A stretch of 11,301 nucleotides of DNA from an uncultured Pseudoflavonifractor sp. Lineage in GTDB: Bacteria; Bacillota; Clostridia; Oscillospirales; Oscillospiraceae. Of this stretch, positions 1-6,882 are shown piece by piece. The number at the start of each line of letters is the position of its first letter. Within the stretch, counting starts at the first letter, position 1. The position numbers were made by a program, and so were the translations under genes. The stretch is taken from NCBI GenBank assembly GCA_947565875.1, contig CANOHR010000021.1:1-11301 (forward strand), read 5' to 3'. The notes below the pieces were generated by a model, which was not told the DNA's origin, made no database searches, and saw only the letters and a list, made by a program, of their open reading frames with translations.

Positions 1-231
1 TCGGTCATCACCACCAAGCGGGCCTATGAGGAGCTGGAGCGGGAGGGGTTCATCACCAGCGTCCCCGGCAAGGGCTGCTTTGTGGCGCCCCGGAACCTGG
101 AGCTGGCTCGGGAGAGCGCCCTTCGCCAGGTGGAGGAGTACCTTCAGAAGGCAGTGGAGCAAGCCAGACTGGGTGGGATCGCCGCCAGGGAGGTCAGGGA
201 GACCTTGGATATTATCTATGGGGAGGAATAG
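1..231 (+). CDS. GntR family transcriptional regulator, YtrA-like (5' end missing)
   Basis: Only the last 76 residues are inside the window; the reading frame is open from base 1 to a TAG at 229-231. The visible part begins in the recognition helix and wing of a GntR winged helix (TTKRAYEELEREGFI, then a GKGCFV wing) and ends with a short charged helical tail of about 50 residues. A full GntR effector domain (FadR, HutC or MocR type) would be far longer. The short tail, plus an ABC ATPase starting 4 bases after the stop, is the hallmark of the YtrA subfamily, which represses its own ABC transporter operon. Inferred role: cytoplasmic DNA-binding autorepressor of this operon. The operator and promoter lie outside the window. 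Family confidence is high; the inducer is unknown. Confidence 0.85.
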   Translation, partial: SVITTKRAYEELEREGFITSVPGKGCFVAPRNLELARESALRQVEEYLQKAVEQARLGGIAAREVRETLDIIYGEE

Positions 232-234
232 AAC

Positions 235-1074
235 ATGGAGTACGCCGTAAAGCTGGACCATCTCACCAAGGACTTTGGCTCCTTCCGGTTGGAGGATGTG
301 TCCATATCCATACCGGGGGGTACCATTCTGGGCCTCATCGGGGAGAACGGGGCGGGAAAATCCACCGCTATCAAGTGCCTGCTGGGCATTCTTCGTCCCA
401 CCTCCGGCAGCGTGGAGTTGCTGGAGGGGGAGGGCCTTGGGGGCGTTGGCTATGTACCCGACGAGTGCCCCTTTTCCGACCAGCTTCAGGTCAGGCAGGT
501 GGGCGCCCTCTGTGCTGGCCTGTTCCCCGGCTGGGAGGAGAGCCTTTTTACCCACTATCTGGAAAAGTTTGAGCTTCCCGCCAAAAAGAAGGTGAAGGAG
601 CTCTCCCGGGGTATGAAGATGAAGCTGACCATTGCCGCCGCCCTCAGCCATAAGCCGAAGCTTCTGGTGCTGGACGAGGCCACCTCGGGTCTGGATCCGG
701 TGGTGAGGGACGAGATCCTGGATGAATTTCTGAACTTTATTCAGGACGAGGACCATGCCATCCTTATATCCAGCCACATTACCAGCGACCTAGAGAAGAT
801 CTGCGACTATGTGACCTATCTCCACAAGGGGAAGGTCACCATCTCGGGGGTCAAGGATGAACTGCTCGCGGCCTATGGAAAACTGTCCTGCGCCAGGGCG
901 GACTTGGACAGGGTTGTCCCCAAGTTTATCGTGGGCAAGCGGGAGGGGAACTACGGTTGCCAGGCCCTTATCAACGACAGGGCCCGGTTCCAAAGGGAAT
1001 ATCCCGGTTTGCCCCTGGAGGCGCCCACCCTGGAGGACCTGATGATTTTTACCACGAGAGGGGATCAAAAATGA
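235..1074 (+). CDS. ABC transporter ATP-binding protein
   Basis: This 279-residue protein is the nucleotide-binding subunit of an ABC exporter. In order it shows Walker A GENGAGKS (about 36-43), signature LSRGMKMKL (about 123-131), Walker B LLVLDE (143-148), D-loop SGLD (151-154) and the switch histidine in SSH (181). The Q-loop position reads GYVPDE (about 72-77), so the usual Gln appears to be replaced by an acidic residue, a variation also met in YtrB-type ATPases. The ~70 residues after the H-loop form the accessory tail common in single-domain exporter ATPases. The start ATG sits 3 bases after the regulator's stop, with GGAGG at 222-226 inside the regulator's last codons, so translation is coupled. 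The C-terminus overlaps the permease by 4 bases (ATGA). It probably acts at the inner face of the membrane with the next gene; the substrate cannot be read from the sequence. Confidence 0.95.
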   Translation: MEYAVKLDHLTKDFGSFRLEDVSISIPGGTILGLIGENGAGKSTAIKCLLGILRPTSGSVELLEGEGLGGVGYVPDECPFSDQLQVRQVGALCAGLFPGWEESLFTHYLEKFELPAKKKVKELSRGMKMKLTIAAALSHKPKLLVLDEATSGLDPVVRDEILDEFLNFIQDEDHAILISSHITSDLEKICDYVTYLHKGKVTISGVKDELLAAYGKLSCARADLDRVVPKFIVGKREGNYGCQALINDRARFQREYPGLPLEAPTLEDLMIFTTRGDQK

Positions 1075-1682
1075 AAGGCTTTCTGAAACGGGACTATTAC
1101 CTTCTCAGCGGGAATCTAAGATTTTATGTGCTCTTTATGGCGGCCTTTGCCCTGCTTGCTGTTTTTACGGATTTCAGTGTCAGCTTTTTTTCTCTCTATG
1201 TGGTCATATTCGGTATGTCAAGCATTCTGGGCCTGTTCAGCTACGACGAGTTCAACCACTGGACGGCCTATGGCGCCGCCGTTCCGGCGGGGAGGACGGC
1301 CATGGTGGACGCCCGCTATCTTCTCACCGTCCTGATCGCGGCAGGAATGGCGGTGGTGCAGGTCCTCTTAGGGCTGCTGGGAGGGGAGGGGAATACCGTG
1401 CCCGTGGCGGCGGTCTACAGCGGGGTGTTTCTCCTCTATGCCGCCATCGCCCTGCCTGTCAGCTATTACTTCGGCGGCACCAAGGCCCGGACGGTGATGA
1501 TCGTGGTCATCGGCCTTATGGCCGGCGGTGTGGGGGTAGGCGGGTCCATCCTGAGCATCCGTGGCGTTCACGGCGGCCTCCGCCTGCCCCCGGCGACGCT
1601 GCTGTTTCCCCTGCTGGGCATAGGAGCCCTGGCTCTCTCGTGGAGAGTGTCCCTGGGGATCATGGGGAGGAAGGAGTTGTAA
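1071..1682 (+). CDS. ABC-2 type transporter permease
   Basis: This 203-residue membrane protein is the permease partner of the preceding ATPase. I chose ATG 1071 rather than the longer in-frame ATG at 957: it overlaps the ATPase stop as ATGA, GAGAGGGG lies just upstream at about 1056-1063, and the extra 38 residues from 957 would be a shadow of the ATPase gene. About six hydrophobic segments can be seen (roughly residues 16-33, 39-57, 83-104, 112-132, 141-162, 174-190). The stretch FSYDEFNHWTAYGAAVPAGR followed by DARYL matches the cytosolic loop typical of the short ABC-2 permeases that accompany YtrA-type regulators (the ABC2_membrane_5 type). Two short permeases may dimerise, or another subunit may lie elsewhere. 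The last two bases of the TAA stop are the first bases of the palindromic element at 1681-1806. Confidence 0.85.
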   Translation: MKGFLKRDYYLLSGNLRFYVLFMAAFALLAVFTDFSVSFFSLYVVIFGMSSILGLFSYDEFNHWTAYGAAVPAGRTAMVDARYLLTVLIAAGMAVVQVLLGLLGGEGNTVPVAAVYSGVFLLYAAIALPVSYYFGGTKARTVMIVVIGLMAGGVGVGGSILSIRGVHGGLRLPPATLLFPLLGIGALALSWRVSLGIMGRKEL

Positions 1683-1806
1683 ATTAAAGTTTATAGGTGG
1701 TTCCATCCCTGTGCGGGCGGGTTTAGAACCCGCCCCTACACATTGCCAACCTTCGTAGGGGCCGGTTCCAAACCGGCCCGCCAGGACCACTTATAAATTT
1801 TCATTT
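1681..1806. mobile_element. MITE-like palindromic element with two internal hairpins
   Basis: The two ends are 20-base inverted repeats (1681-1700 and the complement of 1787-1806) matching at 17 of 20 positions by my count. Inside are two perfect hairpins, each with a 9-bp stem and 3-nt loop: GGGCGGGTT (1715-1723) with AACCCGCCC (1727-1735), and GGGCCGGTT (1759-1767) with AACCGGCCC (1771-1779). The right half, reverse-complemented, resembles the left half, including the shared CCCCTAC that follows each stem, so the whole unit is an imperfect palindrome. No ORF is present. It lies between the convergent permease and XpaC-like genes. I infer a non-autonomous miniature element or genome-wide palindromic repeat; I see no convincing target-site duplication. 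Neither hairpin has a following T-run, so it is not a good intrinsic terminator. Confidence 0.7.
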
Positions 1807-1814
1807 GTCGTCGC

Positions 1815-1850
1815 AAAAAAGGAGCCGCGCTGTTTTAACGGCGCGGCTCC
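1815..1850 (-). terminator. Intrinsic terminator of the XpaC-like gene
   Basis: A perfect 10-bp stem, GGAGCCGCGC (1821-1830) with GCGCGGCTCC (1841-1850), encloses a 10-nt loop. On the minus strand it is followed directly by six T (the A-run at 1815-1820). It lies 13 bases beyond the stop of the minus-strand gene at 1864. The plus-strand side has the weaker TTCCTT, so it might also slow transcription arriving from the ABC operon. Confidence 0.9.
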
Positions 1851-1863
1851 TTCCTTATATCGG

Positions 1864-3108
1864 TCATCCCCCCAGGGTCATCCCCGACCCCAGGCCGTCC
1901 TTATCCAGCATCCGCTCCAGCACCTCCACGTCGGTGGTGATATCCATGGCGTCGGTGCGGAAAAGCTGGTCCAACTGCTTTTCAAAGCCCTCTACTACTT
2001 TGTCCATCATGTCTTCGATACGGCGCTTGGCGGCGGAGATATTCTCCCCCTCCACTCCCTGGGCCTCCATCTGGGCGTAGGCCCGGAGGATCTTCAGGGT
2101 AGTGGGCAGGTAGTAGTTCAAAAACTGCCGCAACTCAGGGGCCTTGGCGGGGTTTTGCCGCTGGTAGTCCAGGATCTTTCCGGTGATCTCCCCGATCCGG
2201 TCGATTTTCCGGCTCATCTCATCGTCGGGGATGGCGTCATTGACCTCCTTGATCTGGCGGAGGATGGCGTCATCCTCGTCCTCCTTCGGCTGGGCCTTCT
2301 GGGGTTCCGGCTCTTTTTTTGCCTCCGACCGGAGGGCTTCATAGCCCTGGTCGGTGAGGACCAGCCGCCCCGAGGCCCGGTCTATGTAGCCCATGGGAAG
2401 GGTGCCGTCGGAGAGCATTCGCTGAAGGTCGGAGAGGACCTTTTTCTCACTGACTCCGGCGGCGCTTGCCAGGTCGGAGATAAAGACCGAGTTCCGGTTG
2501 CCGATGACCCCCATGTAGAGCCGCTGACGCCGTCCCTGCCGGGTGCGGGAGAGGCCGGTCCAAAGGGTCGCCAGTCCCGCGCAGAGGAATCCAAAGATGG
2601 GAAACAGGGAATCGGCGTAGGACAGAAAGCCATAACGAAGGGCCTCAATCAGTTCGCTGACAAAGCCAAGAGCGAAAATAAAGCTTATGGAGCCGCCCAG
2701 CACCGTAAGGAACTTCCCGCTTTTGGGCTTGCGGAAAAACCGCTTTTTCGCCGTGCCCTGTCCCTTCGGACTCTGCCCGGTTGCGGAGGCTGTGCCGTAA
2801 GAGTAGGGCCGCTGGGCGGTACCCTGCCCAGCCTTGGCCGCCGCTCCCGCGGCGGCCCTTTGGGCCGCTCCCTGAGTGGGACCGCTTTGGGTCTGATATC
2901 CGCTGGAGGCTCCGGTAGGGGGAGTATACCGCTGCTGGGCGCCGGGACGATAGGCTTGCTGATTCTGGAATTCCTGCCGGATCCGGTCTACGGGAATGCT
3001 GACCCCGCCCAGATCCAGAAACAGAAGGATCATGCCCACAGGCCAGAAGAAGATAAAGCCCAGGACAATGGCCCACCAGGGAATATTGGATTCTTGTTTG
3101 TTGGACAT
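1864..3108 (-). CDS. XpaC-family (5-bromo-4-chloroindolyl phosphate hydrolysis) membrane protein
   Basis: This is a 414-residue protein. Residues ~11-31 are a first transmembrane segment, followed by a Gln/Ala/Gly/Pro-rich low-complexity linker (~45-125). Two more hydrophobic segments come at ~134-150 and ~168-185. A region at ~196-260 resembles a winged helix (SDLASAAGVSEKKVLSDLQR, then LVLTDQGYEAL), followed by an acidic linker. The helical C-terminus (~280-406) has features I recognise from XpaC proteins: NYYLPTTLKILRAYAQ, GENISAAKRRIEDM, FEKQLDQLF and TTDVEVLERML. The family name comes from a Bacillus XpaC phenotype; the true biochemical activity is unknown, so the hydrolase label should be treated with care. 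XpaC genes often sit beside telA (toxic anion resistance), but none is visible here. The start ATG at 3108 is preceded by GGGAGGCG, and a good promoter lies at 3160-3188. Confidence 0.8.
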   Translation of the reverse strand: MSNKQESNIPWWAIVLGFIFFWPVGMILLFLDLGGVSIPVDRIRQEFQNQQAYRPGAQQRYTPPTGASSGYQTQSGPTQGAAQRAAAGAAAKAGQGTAQRPYSYGTASATGQSPKGQGTAKKRFFRKPKSGKFLTVLGGSISFIFALGFVSELIEALRYGFLSYADSLFPIFGFLCAGLATLWTGLSRTRQGRRQRLYMGVIGNRNSVFISDLASAAGVSEKKVLSDLQRMLSDGTLPMGYIDRASGRLVLTDQGYEALRSEAKKEPEPQKAQPKEDEDDAILRQIKEVNDAIPDDEMSRKIDRIGEITGKILDYQRQNPAKAPELRQFLNYYLPTTLKILRAYAQMEAQGVEGENISAAKRRIEDMMDKVVEGFEKQLDQLFRTDAMDITTDVEVLERMLDKDGLGSGMTLGG

Positions 3109-3159
3109 AGGGGCGCCTCCCGGTTGCTGATGAATGAAATTTCAATTAACTCATAGGCT

Positions 3160-3188
3160 ATCATACAACGATTTTCCCCGCTTGTAAA
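3160..3188 (-). promoter_or_regulatory. Sigma-A type promoter for the XpaC-like gene
   Basis: Read on the minus strand: -35 TTTACA (3188-3183), a 17-bp spacer and -10 TATGAT (3165-3160). The expected transcript start is near 3153, giving a leader of about 45 nt before the ATG at 3108. Confidence 0.75.
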
Positions 3189-3231
3189 GAAAAAATCATA
3201 GGGTAAAATATTCGCTGTAACCGTTCTGCTA

Positions 3232-3260
3232 TTGCTTTTTTGTTTCAGAACCCGTATAAT
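3232..3260 (+). promoter_or_regulatory. Sigma-A type promoter for the VanW-domain gene
   Basis: -35 TTGCTT (3232-3237), a 17-bp spacer and a perfect -10 TATAAT (3255-3260). The ~45-nt leader contains a small hairpin, GTCTGC/GTAGAC (3279-3294), just ahead of the GGAG at 3298-3301. It is back to back with the minus-strand promoter at 3160-3188, with 43 bp between the two -35 boxes. Confidence 0.8.
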
Positions 3261-3310
3261 AACACTATATCTTGTGTTGTCTGCCTATGTAGACGTTGGA
3301 GTGAGCGATT

Positions 3311-5200
3311 ATGGAAGAGAAAACGAGCGGCAAGCGTCTTGTCGCGGGGTTCAACAAAGAAAAGCCGAAGACCGCCCTTATTGTTTTGGGGGCGGCGCTT
3401 GCTCTGCTCGTAGGCGGATATGCGGCTTTGTGCGCATATGCCGGAGGAGGCGGAGGAAGAATGGCCCCCAATACCCGGATCGGCGGGGTGGAGGTGGGAG
3501 GAATGTCTACCGGAGAAGCCACCGCCACCCTGGACGCCGCCCTTCAGCAGCGGCTTTCCGGACTGGAAGTCCCTTTTACCTGCCAGGGGACGGTCTATAA
3601 GGTTCCCGGAACAGAGTTTTCCTATGACGCGGAGGGGGCGGTGAGGAGCGCTTCCCCTGCTGCGGCGCCCTTGCCTCTTCGGGGATTACGGTTCCTGGGG
3701 GGAATGCTGGACCGGAACGGGACGCCCCTGCCTTTGGCTTTGGACCATGTGCCCAGAGAAGTGACCCGGGCGGCCCGGGAGCAGGGGGATACCGACGCCC
3801 AGACCACCTGGGACATCCGGGATACAGCGGTGGTATTTACCAAGGGCCGTACGGGCCGGACGGTGGATGTGGCCGGATTGCTGCCCGCCCTTGCCGAACG
3901 GGCAGGCCATCTTTTGAATAATGACGAACCGGCGGGATACGCGCCTGTGGAGGCCGCCATTACCATCGCCCCTCCTGCGGAGCCCAATTTTGACTCCATC
4001 CGGGAGGAAATCCGTACCACGGTGTCCGACGCTTATTTGGACCGGGAATCTCTGGAGATCGTTCCCTCGACAACGGGAAGGGACCTGGATGTGGAGGAAG
4101 CCCGGAGCGCGCTGAGAGCCGCAGGGGAGGGAACCACCTTCCGGGTGGAACTTCTCATTACGGAGCCGAAGGTCTCCACCGAGCGGTTGAGAGAGAGCCT
4201 TTTCCGGGACATATTGGGAGAGGCCACCACCCGGGTCACCGGCACTGCGGACCGGAAGGTGAATGTGAAGGTGGCGGCGGAATTTGTCAATGGCTCCATC
4301 CTCTTCCCTGGGGATGAGTTTTCCTTCAACCAGAAGTGCAGCCCCTATACGGAGGCCAACGGCTATGGGAAGGCCACTGCCTATGTCAACGGCCTTTCCA
4401 AGGATACGGTGGCGGGAGGGATCTGTCAGGCCAGTTCTACCCTTTATTGGGCCTCGTTGATGGCCAATCTGGAGACCCTGGAGCGCTATGCCCACCGCTA
4501 TGAGCCCAGCTATGTGAAGGGTGGGCTGGACGCCACGGTCTACGGAGATTATGGCGATGAGGGGAGCCTGGATTTTCGCTTCAAAAACGATACGGATCAT
4601 CCCATTAAGATCGAAGCCTCGGTGGACAGCAAGAACTACATCCATGTGACGATCCTGGGCACCGACTCCACCGGGGTCCACGGCCAGCCTTACTCCACCA
4701 ACCGGGTAGTGACCCGTCCCTATGAGACCATTTACCAGGCCGACGCCTCCGTTCCCCAGGGAACTACCCGGAAGGACGAGGAGCGCACCGGTTATAACGG
4801 CGTTACCATCGAGACCTATCAGAAGCTGGTGGACGCCGAGGGAAAGGTGATCTCGGAGGAACTGCTGTATAAGACCAAGTACCATTACCGGGATGAGATC
4901 ATTCTGTTTCATCCTGATGATCTGGGGTTGTGGGGGATCGATCCCGTCACGGGGATCCGGGCGGAACCCACCCCCAGTCCCGAAACGCCCCCGGAGAGCG
5001 GCCAGCCCCAGCAAAGCCCCGTGCCCACAGAGAGCGGAGAGCCGGGACAGTCCCAGGCGCCCGCCCCGTCCCCCTCGGCGGAGCCGGGGGACGAACCCAT
5101 TCTCCCGCCGGGCCAGGGGATCCTGCCGCCGGCGGCGGAGTCGGAGGAGCCTCTTCTGCCCGTGATCCCTCCTCCGGGGACTATTCTGTCAGGAGAGTAA
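3311..5200 (+). CDS. VanW family protein with peptidoglycan-binding and G5-like domains
   Basis: This 629-residue protein is predicted to be membrane-anchored and act outside the cell. Residues ~17-45 form one hydrophobic N-terminal segment with Lys/Arg before it (signal anchor). Residues ~50-165 and ~225-300 look like two PG_binding_4-type domains (for example TGEATATLDAAL and PKVSTERLRESL). The VanW domain covers ~315-450, with the typical FVNGSILFPGDEFSFNQ, then GGICQASSTLYWASL and a long HRYEPSYVKGGLDATVYGDY-like core. Residues ~466-537 resemble a G5-type beta domain, and ~553-629 are a Pro/Glu/Ser-rich tail. VanW occurs in some vancomycin-resistance clusters, but most VanW proteins in Clostridia have no link to resistance and no proven activity, so no resistance phenotype should be inferred. 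The start ATG follows GGAG (3298-3301) and a strong promoter. The next gene starts 51 bases downstream. Confidence 0.92.
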   Translation: MEEKTSGKRLVAGFNKEKPKTALIVLGAALALLVGGYAALCAYAGGGGGRMAPNTRIGGVEVGGMSTGEATATLDAALQQRLSGLEVPFTCQGTVYKVPGTEFSYDAEGAVRSASPAAAPLPLRGLRFLGGMLDRNGTPLPLALDHVPREVTRAAREQGDTDAQTTWDIRDTAVVFTKGRTGRTVDVAGLLPALAERAGHLLNNDEPAGYAPVEAAITIAPPAEPNFDSIREEIRTTVSDAYLDRESLEIVPSTTGRDLDVEEARSALRAAGEGTTFRVELLITEPKVSTERLRESLFRDILGEATTRVTGTADRKVNVKVAAEFVNGSILFPGDEFSFNQKCSPYTEANGYGKATAYVNGLSKDTVAGGICQASSTLYWASLMANLETLERYAHRYEPSYVKGGLDATVYGDYGDEGSLDFRFKNDTDHPIKIEASVDSKNYIHVTILGTDSTGVHGQPYSTNRVVTRPYETIYQADASVPQGTTRKDEERTGYNGVTIETYQKLVDAEGKVISEELLYKTKYHYRDEIILFHPDDLGLWGIDPVTGIRAEPTPSPETPPESGQPQQSPVPTESGEPGQSQAPAPSPSAEPGDEPILPPGQGILPPAAESEEPLLPVIPPPGTILSGE

Positions 5201-5251
5201 AGGGATATCCGCGCCGCCGCATCGCGAGAGGGAAGGAGAACAGGAGAGTCC

Positions 5252-5935
5252 ATGAGTTTTCAAGGTTTTGACCCCACGGTAGTAGATTTTATGTGGGGTA
5301 TCCGCTTTAATAACAGCCGGGAGTGGTTCGAGCCCCGAAAAGCGGAGTATAAGGCGATATTTGAGACCCCCATGAAGGAGTTGTGCCGGGAACTGTATAC
5401 CGGACTTTCGGACAAGCACTCTGAGTTGGGGCTGGTGAGTAGGGTGAGCCGGATCTACCGGGACGCCAGACGGCTGTTTGGAAGGGGACCATACAAAGAC
5501 CACCTGTGGCTCACTGTTTCCGAGCCTGCCGAACGCTGGTCCTGCCAGCCGGTCTTCTGGTTCGAGCTTGCTCCGGAGGGGTACAGCTTTGGGCTGGGCT
5601 ACTGGATGGCCCAGGCTCTCACCATGGCCAAGTTCCGAGCCAGGATGGACCGGGACCCCAAGACCATGGAAAAGCTGGCTCGGCAGTTGGAGAAACAGGA
5701 TACCTTTCACCTGGAGGGGGAGGAGTTCAAGAAGCTTCGCCCCGCGCCAAGCAAGCTCCTGGAGCCCTGGTACAATAAAAAGGGAGGCTTTTCCCTGGGG
5801 TGTGAGCGGGAGCATGATGAGCTTTTGTGGTCTCCGGAACTGTCGGGCTATATCCTGAACGAGTGGGAAAAGCTGGTGCCCCTGTTCCGGTACCTCTCCA
5901 CGCTGGATGGAGACCCGGACCCCAGGGAACAATAA
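5252..5935 (+). CDS. DUF2461 domain-containing protein
   Basis: This 227-residue soluble protein has no signal or transmembrane segment. It matches the DUF2461 (TIGR02453-like) family across its length. The N-terminus FQGFDPTVVDFMWGIRFNNSREWFEPRKAEYK is the family's opening (aromatic FNNSREWF followed by a helix). Residues ~65-85 carry the conserved SRIYRDARRLFGRGPYKDHLWL segment, and the later FELAPEGYSFGLGYW fits the family's beta region. No reaction has been established for the family. The start is ATG 5252, with AGGAG at 5242-5246 and a second AAGGAG further up (5233-5238). It lies 51 bases after the VanW gene with no promoter or terminator between them, so the two are probably co-transcribed, and a terminator follows at 5950. 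A shared function with VanW is not shown by the sequence. Confidence 0.88.
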   Translation: MSFQGFDPTVVDFMWGIRFNNSREWFEPRKAEYKAIFETPMKELCRELYTGLSDKHSELGLVSRVSRIYRDARRLFGRGPYKDHLWLTVSEPAERWSCQPVFWFELAPEGYSFGLGYWMAQALTMAKFRARMDRDPKTMEKLARQLEKQDTFHLEGEEFKKLRPAPSKLLEPWYNKKGGFSLGCEREHDELLWSPELSGYILNEWEKLVPLFRYLSTLDGDPDPREQ

Positions 5936-5949
5936 GATGATCCGAAAAT

Positions 5950-5976
5950 GGCCCGCGCTACGGCGCGGGCCTTCCT
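5950..5976 (+). terminator. Intrinsic terminator after the DUF2461 gene
   Basis: A perfect 9-bp stem, GGCCCGCGC (5950-5958) with GCGCGGGCC (5963-5971), carries a TACG tetraloop and is followed by the pyrimidine-rich TTCCTTAT. The T-run is imperfect, so termination may be partial. The same CCTTCCTTAT-like tail follows the hairpin at 1821-1850 on the plus strand. Confidence 0.7.
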
Positions 5977-5981
5977 TATGC

Positions 5982-5990
5982 TGGTATAAA
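5982..5990 (+). promoter_or_regulatory. Possible extended -10 promoter for the deacetylase gene
   Basis: TGGTATAAA (5982-5990) fits an extended -10 (TGn plus TATAAA), 45 bases before the ATG at 6035. The region where a -35 would fall is the GC-rich terminator stem and has no good match, so the call rests on the extended -10 alone. Confidence 0.45.
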
Positions 5991-6034
5991 TTTTCAGAAG
6001 AAAATATCTTCCGCCGGACATACTGAGGGTAAGA

Positions 6035-6784
6035 ATGAAGAAAGGCGGCGGGAGAGTGAAAAGAGCGCGGAAAACGGTTTTTCTGACCCTGCTCCTGGCG
6101 CTGCTGCTGGCTGCGGGACAGGGAAAGGGGGACGGGGAGGCTGCCGTAACGGCGGAGGGACCGGCCCAGGTGGAATTGGATTGTCCTTTGGTAGCCCTCA
6201 CCTTTGACGACGGCCCACGCCGCTCCACCACGGAGGAGCTTCTGGACGGCCTTGCCCAGCGGGGAGCCCACGCCACCTTTTTTCTGGTGGGGGAAATGAT
6301 CCCCGGTAACGAGGATCTGATCATGCGTATGGAGGCGGAGGGCCATCAGATCGGCACCCATTCCTATGACCATGTCTATCTCACAGGGCTGAACGCCAGG
6401 GACTTTGCCCGGCAGGTGGACCGGACGGAGACGATGCTGACCCAGATCTTAGGCCGTGAAGGCTTCCTTCTGCGACCTCCCTACGGGAGGATCGACTCTG
6501 CTGTGGAGAAGCGGACGGATAGCCCTCTGATCCTCTGGTCCATCGACCCGGAGGATTGGGACGATAAAAATACGGACCGGATCGTAGAGCATATTACCGC
6601 CAACGCCAGGGACGGCGATGTGATCCTGCTCCACGATATCTATCCCACCTCAGTGGCGGCAGCGCTCCGGGTGGTGGACGCCCTCCACCAAAAGGGTTTC
6701 CTTTTTGTGACGATAGAGGAGCTTGCCCATCAGCGGCACGTGGAACTGACGCCGGGACAGACCTACCGCAGCTTCTACCCATGA
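6035..6784 (+). CDS. Polysaccharide deacetylase family protein (NodB homology domain)
   Basis: This 249-residue metal-dependent carbohydrate esterase (CE4 type) is exported or membrane-anchored by a basic/hydrophobic N-terminus (residues ~7-28, KRARKTVFLTLLLALLLAAG). There is no lipobox Cys. All five CE4 motifs are present: TFDDGP (56-61, catalytic Asp and metal Asp), HSYDH (109-113, two metal His), RPPYG (147-151), DPEDW (171-175) and LLHD (198-201, catalytic His). Family members remove N- or O-acetyl groups from peptidoglycan, chitin or other glycans. With envelope proteins as neighbours, peptidoglycan or a surface glycan is the likely substrate, but this is inference. ATG 6035 has GAGGG at about 6025-6029. 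An in-frame GTG at 6056 is an alternative start but has poorer SD spacing. All motifs are intact, so it should be active. Confidence 0.93.
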   Translation: MKKGGGRVKRARKTVFLTLLLALLLAAGQGKGDGEAAVTAEGPAQVELDCPLVALTFDDGPRRSTTEELLDGLAQRGAHATFFLVGEMIPGNEDLIMRMEAEGHQIGTHSYDHVYLTGLNARDFARQVDRTETMLTQILGREGFLLRPPYGRIDSAVEKRTDSPLILWSIDPEDWDDKNTDRIVEHITANARDGDVILLHDIYPTSVAAALRVVDALHQKGFLFVTIEELAHQRHVELTPGQTYRSFYP

Positions 6785-6819
6785 ATGATTACAAATTGAT
6801 AAAACTTCTTGAAATCAAG

Positions 6820-6848
6820 TTGACGATAATGGGGGAACCGTGTAAAAT
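6820..6848 (+). promoter_or_regulatory. Sigma-A type promoter for the zinc-ribbon/Ig-like gene
   Basis: -35 TTGACG (6820-6825), a 17-bp spacer and -10 TAAAAT (6843-6848). The predicted transcript starts near 6855, giving a short leader of about 28 nt before the ATG at 6883. That would place the longer in-frame ATG at 6862 almost at the transcript end, which supports the later start. Confidence 0.75.
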
Positions 6849-6870
6849 ATAAGATAGAAAAATGGAGAAC

Positions 6871-6876
6871 GGAGGG
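6871..6876 (+). promoter_or_regulatory. Ribosome binding site that decides the start at 6883
   Basis: GGAGGG lies 6 bases before ATG 6883. It falls inside the reading frame of the alternative upstream ATG at 6862, which itself has no SD-like sequence before it. Confidence 0.8.
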
Positions 6877-6882
6877 ACTGCC

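Noticed and set aside
1711..1780. The two GC-rich hairpins in the palindromic element considered as terminators of the ABC operon.
   Set aside because: Neither stem is followed by a T-run on the plus strand; the terminator at 1815-1850 is the better signal, although it is oriented for the minus strand.
2155..3156. A 333-codon plus-strand open frame antisense to the XpaC-like gene.
   Set aside because: Same reason: no domain pattern, whereas the minus frame has clear XpaC motifs, promoter, SD and terminator.
3686..5014. A 442-codon minus-strand open frame inside the VanW gene.
   Set aside because: The VanW frame has intact recognised domains plus promoter and SD; the antisense frame has none of these.
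3311..5200. VanW gene considered as part of a glycopeptide resistance cluster.
   Set aside because: No vanA/B/H/X/Y/R/S-like genes are in the window, and VanW domains are widespread in susceptible Clostridia.
5985..5996. TATAAATTTTCA, identical to 12 bases at the right end of the palindromic element.
   Set aside because: No second end or hairpin is nearby, and the word is better explained as part of an extended -10 promoter.
5189..6373. A 394-codon minus-strand open frame covering the DUF2461 gene and the start of the deacetylase gene.
   Set aside because: It crosses two well-supported plus-strand genes and a terminator; its product has no coherent motifs.
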